Positions 7,607 to 14,717 of a DNA stretch of 29,294 bases are shown piece after piece. The notes under the pieces are model-generated. The model did not search any database. It saw only the letters and a program-made list of their open reading frames with translations, and was not told where the DNA came from. Every line of letters begins with the position of its first letter. The first letter of the stretch is position 1. The translations under genes were made by a program, and so were the position numbers. This DNA is from CAJXZP01 sp041563475 (GTDB lineage: Bacteria; Bacteroidota; Bacteroidia; Flavobacteriales_G; Salibacteraceae), in the NCBI GenBank assembly GCA_041563475.1, contig JBFFMY010000034.1:1-29294 (forward strand), written 5' to 3'.

Positions 7607-9580
7607 GTGAAAGCGAGAGTACACATATTTATTTTGATTGTTGGGCTTTTTTTAGGTTCTAATTCGTCCGTGTATTCAAATAGTTTTTCTAGTAACCCCG
7701 AAGATGTTTCTTGTCAATATAACTACGCGATACTGCCTGTTACCAATTTAGAATTCTGTTACAATCAACGTAACGATCTTGATTTCCTTATTGACGTGGA
7801 AAATTATTCTTTAGATTCTTTAAAGAATTTTGAAATGGGTTATTTTCTTGACTCTGATTTTCATGGAACTACGGTTTTCACTAATGGAATTGCTTCCGGA
7901 GCAACCGCCCAATTACCCCTTTCGGACCTTTCCTTTCCAGGCGAAGGCTCGTACACTGTTTCAGTTTGGGTAAATGCAAGTTGCAATGGAGTGGTAACAT
8001 TTTCTGATTCAATAGATTTACATGTGGTAATTCGTTCGCCATTTATTGTGGATAATTTATTCGATACCATTGTTTGTTCAAGTAATCAATTTACCCTTTC
8101 GGAACCAGCAATATATCAGGGTTATTTATGGTCAACAGGTGAGACATCTAACTCCATTACAGTGGATCAACCCGGAAATTATTTTGTAAGTGTTTCGGAT
8201 GGTTTTGGTTGTGAATCAATTGATTCTATTGGTTTAGGATTTTTTCTAGCCCCGGAAGATTTAGGTTCAGATACGGTGCTGTGCGATGGAGTAATTCTTA
8301 CCGCTGATGCAGGAATTGGTTTTCAAACTTATTCTTGGAGTAATGGGATGGTATCAAATAGTATTTTGATTTCTGTACCTGGTTTATACGCTGTTTTGGT
8401 ATCAGATACCAATGGATGTAATTATGCGGACTCCATTAGTGTAAGTTATGCGACCGTACCGCAACCTGGAGCTCCTTCGTTTATTTCTGTATGTGATGGA
8501 GATACAGCTATGATTGGAGCAGCTAACAATTTCAATTCATATTTGTGGAATACTGGCGATACAACAAGTAGTATTCCTATTTACAATTCTGGGATATATA
8601 TGATTACCGTTGTGGGTAACAATGGTTGTATTGGAATTGACACCATTAATGTGTTAGTGTCTCCTCTTCCAAATGTTGTTTTTAGCGATAGTGTTATGTG
8701 TAACCATAGGTCCTATGTTTTAGATTTGGGGCAATGGTTTCCAACTTTGCAATGGTCAACCGGTGATACTTCTCAAAATATCTTAGTAACTTCACCTGGG
8801 TTATATACTGTGAGTGTTACGGATTTAAATGGCTGTCATTCTGTTGATTCTATTTTCGTAAGTAATATTAATGTAACTGTAAGTTTAGGGCCAGATGATA
8901 CCATTTGCTCAGGAACCTCATTTGCGTTATTTCCACCAGGAAGTTTTGATTCCTATGAATGGGTAGACGGAACTACAGGTCCGGCATTTGTTGTTTCAGC
9001 AAGTGGAACCTATAGTGTTACGGTAACTAAGGGTATTTGTTTTGTTTCGGATGAAGTAACAATAACGGTAGATGAAGAACCTGTGGCTAATTTTTCAAGT
9101 CAAATTTCAAGTCCGGATGTTCAGTTCACTAATCTTTCCAATCAGAATTACAATATCGTTTGGGATTTTGGGGATGGTGATTCCTCCGTAATTATGCATC
9201 CAATTCATTCGTATCCTTCCACGGGATCGTATGATGTAACCCTTCAGGTTTCTAATACTTGTGGTTCAGCTACGTATACGAATACCGTTGGAATTTTCCC
9301 TCAAGGTGTGGGAAACATATATTTAAACAAGGATTTAAAGGTTTTTCCTACCTTAGCTAGTTATGTTGTTAACTTCACTTTGGTTTCCGCAAACAATTTG
9401 CCGATTGAATATGCAGTGTTTGATGTAACTGGAAAATTATTAATCAATCAAACGGAAAGTTATTATGGACCTGAACATGTGTACCACATAGATGTTTCCA
9501 ACTTTGCCACTGGATTGTATTACATAAGAATTGTGAGTAGCCAAGAGATTCTGGCTGTTCAACCGTTTATTAAGGATTAA
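7607..9580 (+). CDS. Secreted protein with Ig-like repeats, PKD domain and T9SS type A sorting domain
   Basis: The 657-residue protein starts at GTG with a Sec signal peptide (KARVHIFILIVGLFLGSNSS). Five Ig-like repeats spaced about 70 residues follow; their cores are YLWSTGETS (near 171), YSWSNG (241), YLWNTG (311), LQWSTG (380) and YEWVDG (449), the first four ending in a (N/F)GC motif. A PKD domain with the WDFGDGDSS signature spans about 493-565. The last ~85 residues form a T9SS sorting domain (VFDVTGKLL, then FATGLYYIRIVS). The N-terminal sorting motif is degenerate (VFPTLASYVVNF, where YPNPAS is usual). It is expected at the cell surface or in the medium, as an adhesin or structural protein; no catalytic domain is seen. 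It ends 2 bp from the convergent dnaX stop. Confidence 0.88.
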   Translation: MKARVHIFILIVGLFLGSNSSVYSNSFSSNPEDVSCQYNYAILPVTNLEFCYNQRNDLDFLIDVENYSLDSLKNFEMGYFLDSDFHGTTVFTNGIASGATAQLPLSDLSFPGEGSYTVSVWVNASCNGVVTFSDSIDLHVVIRSPFIVDNLFDTIVCSSNQFTLSEPAIYQGYLWSTGETSNSITVDQPGNYFVSVSDGFGCESIDSIGLGFFLAPEDLGSDTVLCDGVILTADAGIGFQTYSWSNGMVSNSILISVPGLYAVLVSDTNGCNYADSISVSYATVPQPGAPSFISVCDGDTAMIGAANNFNSYLWNTGDTTSSIPIYNSGIYMITVVGNNGCIGIDTINVLVSPLPNVVFSDSVMCNHRSYVLDLGQWFPTLQWSTGDTSQNILVTSPGLYTVSVTDLNGCHSVDSIFVSNINVTVSLGPDDTICSGTSFALFPPGSFDSYEWVDGTTGPAFVVSASGTYSVTVTKGICFVSDEVTITVDEEPVANFSSQISSPDVQFTNLSNQNYNIVWDFGDGDSSVIMHPIHSYPSTGSYDVTLQVSNTCGSATYTNTVGIFPQGVGNIYLNKDLKVFPTLASYVVNFTLVSANNLPIEYAVFDVTGKLLINQTESYYGPEHVYHIDVSNFATGLYYIRIVSSQEILAVQPFIKD

Positions 9581-9582
9581 CG

Positions 9583-10200
9583 CTAATTCAATTCGAGTCC
9601 TAATTTATTTTTCCAATCTTTAAGTTTCGGGTATTTTTCGCTAAAATGATCGAATTTATCTCGGTTGGAGTATAGCATCTTTTTTGCTTTGGATTTGTTT
9701 ACCTCCATTGAAAAAAGGATATTATTGTTTTGTAATTCTGATTTTAAATGGGTAAGTAAATCTTTCGATAACCGTAAGAATCCTTTCCGGTTGGTTTCGT
9801 TTCTAAAAACCAGATGAACGGTCGTTTGATCTTCTAGCAATTGCGGTTGGCAATTTGCAATTAGACTTCCTGAAAGGCCCCCTGCAATTTGCTTGGTGTT
9901 TTTGGCGTAATTTTCCCAAAGGAGTTGTAATTTCTCCTGGTTAAACCCTTTATTTCCATAGTCAATTTCCTCTTCAACTACATCGGGCTTTGGGTCTGAA
10001 TTAATTCGAATGACCGATCTCCTAGTTTTGGCTGTTTTAGAATGTATGGCAATACTAGGTTTTGGGATGGGCTTTGAAATTGTCGCACTTATTTGCGCCT
10101 CAATGGGAGATTTCTTTTTTATTTCCGGAGAGGAAGAAGGTCTATTTAGCTCTTTTCTGCCCTTTAAGACTAAAGGGAAATCACGAAAGGTCTTTAATTT
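9583..10200 (-). CDS. dnaX: DnaX C-terminal (tau-specific) region in the -1 frame
   Basis: This is the second part of dnaX, reached by a -1 frame change within the A10 run at 10198-10207. The frame is open from 10200 to a TAG stop at 9583 and encodes 205 residues. A lysine/proline/serine-rich linker comes first (LNRPSSSPEIKKKSPIEAQ). Then comes FNQEKLQLLWENYA, typical of the region that starts the DnaX C-terminal domain, and a mixed alpha/beta tail ending DWKNKLGLELN. Joined to the zero-frame part it gives a 564-residue tau, a normal DnaX length. No plausible independent start lies near its beginning, so it is probably never translated alone. Tau's extra domains bind DnaB helicase and the polymerase alpha subunit. 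Confidence 0.8.
   Translation of the reverse strand, partial: KLKTFRDFPLVLKGRKELNRPSSSPEIKKKSPIEAQISATISKPIPKPSIAIHSKTAKTRRSVIRINSDPKPDVVEEEIDYGNKGFNQEKLQLLWENYAKNTKQIAGGLSGSLIANCQPQLLEDQTTVHLVFRNETNRKGFLRLSKDLLTHLKSELQNNNILFSMEVNKSKAKKMLYSNRDKFDHFSEKYPKLKDWKNKLGLELN
10160..10177 (-). promoter_or_regulatory. Potential stimulatory hairpin downstream of the dnaX slippery run
   Basis: On the minus strand, CCCTTTA-GTCT-TAAAGGG forms a perfect 7-bp stem with a 4-nt loop, starting 20 nt after the A10 run. E. coli dnaX has a hairpin after its slippery site, but closer (about 5-6 nt). The spacing here is long, so the functional link is uncertain. Confidence 0.35.
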
Positions 10201-11276
10201 TTTTTTTCACCACCATTTGAAACGGAGGCTAATTGCATTAGGCAAATTTCAACTAGAAGCCTTTGGTTTTTACTTGTTTTATAACGGTAATCAGCATCGG
10301 AGAGAAGTTGTAATCCATCCAGCAGAAAATTATTCTTGCATTTACTAGATTGGTTTAAATACTTTCCTTTAAGATTTTCACTAGTTTCCAGGAGCGAAAT
10401 GGTTTTTTCATTTGAACCCATTAATAAGTCGCGCAAGTGAGAAGCTAAACCATTTAAGAAATTATGACCATCAAAACCTTTTTCCAAAATTGAATTGAAC
10501 AAAACCAATGATTCAGAGGCCTGGTGTTCAATTAAGAAATCGGTCATTTTAAAATAGTATTCGTAATCCAAAATATTCAGATTGTCGATTACATTTTGAT
10601 AGGTAATGGAATTTCCAGAAAAGCTAACTATTTGATCAAATAAGGAAAGTGCATCTCGCATTCCGCCATCTGCTTTTTGAGCAATGGTGTGTAATGCGTC
10701 TTCATCGGCATCAATTTTTTCTGATTTTGCAATGTATTGAAGATAACTTACAATATCTGAAACGGTGATTCTTTGAAAGTCGAAAACCTGACAACGAGAT
10801 ATGATTGTGGGAATTACTTTATGCTTTTCGGTAGTGGCTAAAATGAAAATGGCGTGTTCAGGTGGCTCTTCCAAAGTTTTTAGAAAAGCATTAAAGGCAG
10901 ACGCACTTAACATGTGAACCTCATCAATGATATATACTTTGTGACTTCCAATTTGAGGAGGTATGCGAACCTGATCAATTAATTGTCGAATATCATCTAC
11001 GGAGTTGTTAGAAGCGGCATCTAACTCAAATATATTGAAGGCAAAATCCTCGTTTTCATTTACATCGCCATTTAGGTCATTGCGATTTATGGTTTTCGCT
11101 AAAATTCTTGCAGTAGTCGTTTTACCCACTCCACGTGGTCCGGTAAAAAGAAATGCTTGAGCTAAATGGTTACTTGCGATGGCTCCTTTTAAAGTTTCGG
11201 TAATTGCCGATTGGCCTACAACACTTTCCCAAGTGGTAGGACGATACTTACGTGCCGAAACAATAAAATTCTCCAT
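10194..11276 (-). CDS. dnaX: DNA polymerase III subunit gamma/tau, zero-frame product (gamma-like)
   Basis: The 360-residue zero-frame product contains clamp-loader AAA+ domains I-II and the domain III collar. Walker A GPRGVGKT is at 46-53, Walker B VYIIDE at 114-119, and the SRC motif at 160-162. It should load the beta clamp at the replication fork with HolA/HolB. The four-cysteine zinc module usually found between Walker A and FELDAASNNSVDDIR is missing. The frame ends at TAA just after the last domain III helix (LLVEICLMQLASVSNGGEKKN), inside a run of ten A. A product ending here would be a functional gamma; the tau extension continues in the -1 frame down to 9583. An exact TAnnTTTG element sits 16 nt upstream of the ATG. 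Confidence 0.93.
   Translation of the reverse strand: MENFIVSARKYRPTTWESVVGQSAITETLKGAIASNHLAQAFLFTGPRGVGKTTTARILAKTINRNDLNGDVNENEDFAFNIFELDAASNNSVDDIRQLIDQVRIPPQIGSHKVYIIDEVHMLSASAFNAFLKTLEEPPEHAIFILATTEKHKVIPTIISRCQVFDFQRITVSDIVSYLQYIAKSEKIDADEDALHTIAQKADGGMRDALSLFDQIVSFSGNSITYQNVIDNLNILDYEYYFKMTDFLIEHQASESLVLFNSILEKGFDGHNFLNGLASHLRDLLMGSNEKTISLLETSENLKGKYLNQSSKCKNNFLLDGLQLLSDADYRYKTSKNQRLLVEICLMQLASVSNGGEKKN
10198..10207 (-). promoter_or_regulatory. dnaX: Slippery A10 run in dnaX (putative frameshift or slippage site)
   Basis: The coding strand reads GGTG followed by ten A and then TTAAAG. Zero-frame reading is GAA AAA AAA AAT TAA, stopping at once. Slipping back one base gives AAA TTA AAG and enters the long open frame. 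Known dnaX recoding uses A AAA AAG ribosomal slippage in E. coli and RNA polymerase slippage on an A9 run in Thermus. A run of ten A permits either. A one-base error in the homopolymer is the alternative. Confidence 0.6.
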
Positions 11277-11292
11277 GTTTTTTTTAGAGAGA

Positions 11293-11300
11293 CAAAAATA
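11293..11300 (-). promoter_or_regulatory. Predicted dnaX -7 element (TATTTTTG)
   Basis: The minus strand carries TATTTTTG, an exact TAnnTTTG match 16 nt before the dnaX ATG. No clear -33 element is seen at 17-23 nt. With the terminator-like repeat at 11353-11411 it suggests dnaX has its own promoter. Confidence 0.45.
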
Positions 11301-11352
11301 ATAGGATTTTAAAGAGATAACGGTTTACAATTCCCGAATTGTTTATTTGTTG

Positions 11353-11411
11353 AAAACTTGAGAAATAAAAAAGGCGAGAATAATTCTCGCCTTTTTTATT
11401 TCTCAAGTTTT
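11353..11411. terminator. Perfect inverted repeat with 29-bp arms, terminator-like
   Basis: The sequence is perfectly symmetrical around 11382, with 29-bp arms. The core is GGCGAGAA / TTCTCGCC flanked by A6 and T6, so it works as an intrinsic terminator on either strand. It begins 1 nt after the stop of the beta-barrel gene (minus strand) and should end that transcript before dnaX. The arms extend much further than a terminator needs (to AAAACTTGAG / CTCAAGTTTT). Confidence 0.8.
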
Positions 11412-11412
11412 T

Positions 11413-12003
11413 TTAAAAATGTATTCCTGCACCGAGTTGAAAATACTGGACATGTGGAGAAGAGGAACTAGGTTTAGATGCATCTAGCAATCCATAATGG
11501 TATCTTGCCTCAAACGTGAACATTAAAACTTCCAGGCCAATCCCCCCAAATAGAGGTACATCAAATCCTTTTATTTCTTGCTCATTGGTCATGTCCAGTT
11601 TTTCACCATCAAGTTTGATGGATTGTGCCAAAGTGAAATTGCCACCCGCACCACCTAAAATGAAAACAGGTCCAAGTTTAACTTTTAGGTACAATGGAAT
11701 GCTAAGAGTACTTGCAGAGAAAGTATAATCTTTCCCTAAGAGGGTGGATTTACTTCCATTTTGGAAGTATTCTAACCCAAGACCAAAATGTAGCACGGGA
11801 ATGATTTTAACTTCTCTATTTAGCCCTACGTAAAATGAACTGTAAGGGTCTCCGGAAGTCTCTCCATCTTCGATATAATTTGAAGATTGCCAACCCGCTC
11901 TAATGCCAATTTTTTTATCCTTGTCTGAACTACCCTGGGAAATGGAGGTAAAGCTAGTTAGAATAAGAACGATGATAATCGAAAGTGCCTTTGCTGTTTT
12001 CAT
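11413..12003 (-). CDS. Small outer-membrane beta-barrel protein (PorT-like)
   Basis: The 196-residue protein has a signal peptide (MKTAKALSIIIVLILTSFTSISQG) and then alternating strands such as IGIRAGWQSSNYIE, FYVGLNREVKI, LHFGLGLEYFQNG, LYLKVKLGPVF and FTFEARYHYGL, ending GAGIHF with a terminal Phe. This is the pattern of the small outer-membrane beta-barrel families common in Bacteroidota. Its ligand or partner is unknown. It is monocistronic, with an exact TAnnTTTG element upstream and a long hairpin terminator directly after the stop. Confidence 0.85.
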   Translation of the reverse strand: MKTAKALSIIIVLILTSFTSISQGSSDKDKKIGIRAGWQSSNYIEDGETSGDPYSSFYVGLNREVKIIPVLHFGLGLEYFQNGSKSTLLGKDYTFSASTLSIPLYLKVKLGPVFILGGAGGNFTLAQSIKLDGEKLDMTNEQEIKGFDVPLFGGIGLEVLMFTFEARYHYGLLDASKPSSSSPHVQYFQLGAGIHF

Positions 12004-12029
12004 AGAAATTGAATTTACTGGTTAACAAT

Positions 12030-12037
12030 CAAAGATA
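12030..12037 (-). promoter_or_regulatory. Predicted -7 element (TATCTTTG) of the beta-barrel gene
   Basis: The minus strand reads TATCTTTG, an exact TAnnTTTG match 26 nt upstream of the ATG at 12003. The -33 region is not well conserved. Confidence 0.5.
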
Positions 12038-12152
12038 AAGTATTCCCATACATATAAGATGAGTATAATCGATTAATAACAAGAGACATAATTAAATAGA
12101 ATCAATCCAAATAAAATAAATCCTGTTCGTTTTACATTGTAAAAAAAAGAAC

Positions 12153-12160
12153 TACTTTTG
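12153..12160 (+). promoter_or_regulatory. Predicted rpsF operon -7 element (TACTTTTG)
   Basis: TACTTTTG is an exact TAnnTTTG match 40 nt before the rpsF ATG. The rest of the 12004-12200 gap is AT-rich and holds the divergent beta-barrel promoter at its other end. A short CCCA/TGGG stem at 12165-12176 falls at the likely transcription start. Confidence 0.5.
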
Positions 12161-12200
12161 CCGACCCAATTTTGGGGATTAAATAATAAACAAATAAACA

Positions 12201-12542
12201 ATGCAAACAAGGTATGAAACTGTTTTCATTTTGACTCCCGTTTTATCTGAAGACCAGGTAAAGGAAGCAGTAAGCAAGTTTGAGGGTTTCTTGAAAACAA
12301 ATGGAGGTACAATTGTACACCAAGAAAATTGGGGATTGCGTAAATTAGCGTACCCTATTCAAAAAAAGACAACTGGTTTTTATCATTTGATGGAGTTTGA
12401 AGCTCCAAGTGATATGGTTGCAAAATTAGAGGTAGAATTTAAGCGTGACGAGCGTGTTTTGAGATTTTTAACTGTAAAAATGGAGAAACATCACATCGCA
12501 TTTGCTGAAAGCCGCAGAACGAAGAAAGAAGCGAAAGCTTAA
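12201..12542 (+). CDS. rpsF: 30S ribosomal protein S6
   Basis: The 113-residue protein opens MQTRYETVFILTPVLSEDQV and contains WGLRKLAYPIQKKTTGFYHLM and FKRDERVLRFLTVK, all S6 hallmarks. S6 binds 16S rRNA as a pair with S18, encoded 26 nt downstream. There is no ssb or priB gene between rpsF and rpsR, unlike many bacteria. First gene of the S6-S18-L9 operon. Confidence 0.97.
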   Translation: MQTRYETVFILTPVLSEDQVKEAVSKFEGFLKTNGGTIVHQENWGLRKLAYPIQKKTTGFYHLMEFEAPSDMVAKLEVEFKRDERVLRFLTVKMEKHHIAFAESRRTKKEAKA

Positions 12543-12568
12543 TTCATTAATTTTAAAAAGCACAAGAA

Positions 12569-12838
12569 ATGGCTTCAAATTCATCAGAAATTAGATATTT
12601 ATCTCCTATCGCGGTAGAGGTAAAAAAGGATAAATACTGTCGATTCAAAAAGGCAGGTATTAAATATATCGATTACAAAGATCCAAAGTTCCTTTTGAAA
12701 TTCGTTAACGAGCAAGGAAAATTGCTTCCAAGAAGAATTACAGGAACATCAGTTAAATACCAAAGAAAAGTTGCGACTGCTGTGAAAAGAGCACGTCATT
12801 TGGCTTTAATGCCATACGTAGCTGACATGTTAAAATAA
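12569..12838 (+). CDS. rpsR: 30S ribosomal protein S18
   Basis: The 89-residue protein carries the S18 core KYCRFKKAGIKYIDYKD, LLPRRITGTSVKYQRKVATA and VKRARHLALMPYV. It pairs with S6 in the 30S platform. A free-standing Cys in YCRF is the only cysteine; there is no zinc set. It is 11 nt upstream of rplI, with an AGGAGAG-like stretch just before the rplI ATG. Confidence 0.97.
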   Translation: MASNSSEIRYLSPIAVEVKKDKYCRFKKAGIKYIDYKDPKFLLKFVNEQGKLLPRRITGTSVKYQRKVATAVKRARHLALMPYVADMLK

Positions 12839-12849
12839 GGAGAGCTGAA

Positions 12850-13296
12850 ATGGAAATCATATTAAAAGAAAACATTGAAGGATTAGGATATGAAAGTGAT
12901 TTGTTAACCGTTAAAGATGGTTACGGAAGAAACTTTTTAATACCTAAAGGAAAAGCAATCTTAGCTACAGAATCAGCTAAGAAAGTACGTGAGGAAAACT
13001 TACGTCAAAGAGCGCATAAAGAGGCTAAATTGGTTGAAGCTGCACAAGCTGCTGCTGCCAAATTAGAAGGAATGGCAATTAAGATTGGTGCTAAAGTTGG
13101 TGAAAGTGGAAAGATTTTTGGATCGGTTAATACCATTCAATTAGCTGAAGCAATCAACGGGTTAGGTATTAATATAGATAGAAAGGCTATTTCTATCGTT
13201 AATGAGCCAATTAAAAATGTTGGTTCTTACGAAGCGAAAGTAAAATTCCATAAAGAAGTTGTGCAAACAATTACTTTTGAAGTTATTGGAGAGTAA
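12850..13296 (+). CDS. rplI: 50S ribosomal protein L9
   Basis: The 148-residue protein starts MEIILKENIEGLGYESDLLTVKDGYGRNFLIPKGKA, the highly conserved 23S-binding N-domain of L9. A long helix (about 40-75) and a C-terminal domain with GKIFGSVNTIQLAEAI follow. Full length. An AGGAGAG sequence 8 nt upstream of the ATG is one of the few Shine-Dalgarno-like sites in the window. A strong terminator follows. Confidence 0.97.
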   Translation: MEIILKENIEGLGYESDLLTVKDGYGRNFLIPKGKAILATESAKKVREENLRQRAHKEAKLVEAAQAAAAKLEGMAIKIGAKVGESGKIFGSVNTIQLAEAINGLGINIDRKAISIVNEPIKNVGSYEAKVKFHKEVVQTITFEVIGE

Positions 13297-13321
13297 TCTC
13301 TTAATAATTAACCTATACATT

Positions 13322-13350
13322 AAAGCCACTGATTTTTAATCAGTGGCTTT
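13322..13350. terminator. Bidirectional terminator between rplI and the ABC permease gene
   Basis: A perfect 13-bp stem (AAAGCCACTGATT / AATCAGTGGCTTT) with a 3-nt loop is followed by T-runs on the plus strand and, read on the minus strand, by a shorter T-rich stretch. It separates the convergent rplI and permease transcripts. Confidence 0.85.
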
Positions 13351-13391
13351 TTTATTTGGAAAAGATGAAATCAGCTAAAAATTCGATTCCA

Positions 13392-14627
13392 TTACTCGTA
13401 TCGTAAGCTTTCAATAGGATCTAATTTAGCTGCTTTACTTGCCGGGTAATATCCTGCAACAACCCCTACAACGAAGGTTAATACAATAGCTACTCCAATC
13501 CAGGTCCACGGAATTAGAAAGGCTACATCCATTGCTTTTCCTACACCGTTACCAATAGCAATGCCTAAGATTATTCCAAAAATTCCCCCAAATTGACACA
13601 CCATAATGGCTTCCGTTAGAAACTGATTTTTAATTGTTTTTGTAGTGGCACCAAGGGCTTTTCGGATCCCAATTTCTCGTGTGCGTTCGGTTACAGAAAC
13701 CAACATAATGTTCATTAGCCCGATTGCAGCCCCGAGTAAAGTAATAAAGGCAATAATGGTTGCTACAATTCGCACAGAACTTAGGTTTTCTATCAGTTCT
13801 TCCGATAAGCTATCACTCCTTGAAATGGTAAAAGAACTGTCTCTGCCTAAAGGGTCTCTTCTTATGGTTCTAAAAATCCCTGTAGCTTCATTTATGGATA
13901 AATTTAATTGATCCGGATTGTAACACATCACAGCAATAGTGTATCCCATATTTCGGTAACCAAAGAATTGGCGTGCAGTTAACAGGGGAATCAATACATT
14001 TCTATCCCCTCCAAAACCCATTGAACTACCCTTTTTTTCCAAGACTCCAATAACATTGAATTTGATATTTCCAATAAGTATTATTTTATCAATCGGATCT
14101 TCTAAATCAAATATTTCAGAAGCAATTTCACTACCAATAATAACGGTATGAGAACTCGATGTTAATTCGGTGGGACTAAAATTTCTACCCGAGGATAAAT
14201 TAAATCCATTAATCGGGAGGTACCCATCATCCACCCCAAAAACGGGAATATTGGGTTTAGATTCTATCTTTTTATAGCTAATAACTGCCGTTTGCATGGG
14301 TCGACAACTTACTGAAACAGTGGATGGTAAATCATATTTCTCCTTGAAGTCTATGGCCTCGTGATACGTAATTGGGGTAGAAACAGTTTGTTGTCTCCCC
14401 CCGTGACGTTTATTACTTTCTCGTTTTTGACTAATGGAAAAACTATTGGCTCCCATACTCGAAAACTGATCGTTAATGGATGCTTTCAACGCATCAATGG
14501 CAGTGAGAATTCCAACCAACGCCATAATGCCTATAGCAATAATTAATGCGGTTAAAAAGCTTCGTAAAAGTTGACTTTTAATGGCCACAAATGCCACGCG
14601 TATGTTTTCTATATTTGCCCTTTTCAT
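13392..14627 (-). CDS. MacB/FtsX-type ABC transporter permease
   Basis: The 411-residue protein has one N-terminal TM helix (about 22-45), a large periplasmic MacB-type domain (about 50-285) and three C-terminal TM helices. The loop signature VTERTREIGIRKALGATTKTIKNQFLTEA is the FtsX-domain hallmark, and the tail reads PASKAAKLDPIESLRYE. Such permeases work as dimers with a cytosolic ATPase and act as mechanotransmission devices rather than classic pores. No ATPase or membrane-fusion gene is next to it here, so its partner is encoded elsewhere. It diverges from nadA. Confidence 0.92.
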   Translation of the reverse strand: MKRANIENIRVAFVAIKSQLLRSFLTALIIAIGIMALVGILTAIDALKASINDQFSSMGANSFSISQKRESNKRHGGRQQTVSTPITYHEAIDFKEKYDLPSTVSVSCRPMQTAVISYKKIESKPNIPVFGVDDGYLPINGFNLSSGRNFSPTELTSSSHTVIIGSEIASEIFDLEDPIDKIILIGNIKFNVIGVLEKKGSSMGFGGDRNVLIPLLTARQFFGYRNMGYTIAVMCYNPDQLNLSINEATGIFRTIRRDPLGRDSSFTISRSDSLSEELIENLSSVRIVATIIAFITLLGAAIGLMNIMLVSVTERTREIGIRKALGATTKTIKNQFLTEAIMVCQFGGIFGIILGIAIGNGVGKAMDVAFLIPWTWIGVAIVLTFVVGVVAGYYPASKAAKLDPIESLRYE

Positions 14628-14661
14628 GGAATAAAGTCACCTTAATGGAACACTAAAATTA

Positions 14662-14669
14662 TACATTTG
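14662..14669 (+). promoter_or_regulatory. Predicted nadA -7 element (TACATTTG)
   Basis: TACATTTG is an exact TAnnTTTG match 48 nt upstream of the nadA ATG, in the 90-bp gap shared with the divergent permease gene. A near match on the minus strand (TAATTTTA) overlaps the same stretch and may serve the permease. No NAD-repressor site was recognised. Confidence 0.45.
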
Positions 14670-14717
14670 TAGACCAATAAATTGCAATTTATTACCAGAG
14701 GCTTAAACATTGGATAA

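Noticed and set aside
9583..9840. A separate small gene starting at TTG 9840
   Set aside because: Its frame is open far upstream, back to the A10 run, and that upstream part reads as the DnaX linker and start of the C-terminal domain. It is the end of tau.
10010..10348. A 112-codon open frame on the plus strand opposite dnaX
   Set aside because: It lies opposite the dnaX linker and domain III end, has low-complexity Phe/Lys-rich composition and no family resemblance. The minus-strand reading has clear DnaX motifs on both sides.
12161..12180. A possible S6:S18-binding leader RNA (CCG followed by a small CCCA/TGGG stem) before rpsF
   Set aside because: The stem is only 4 bp, and the CCG lies at or before the likely transcription start, so it would not be in the mRNA. 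A covariance-model search would be needed to revive it.
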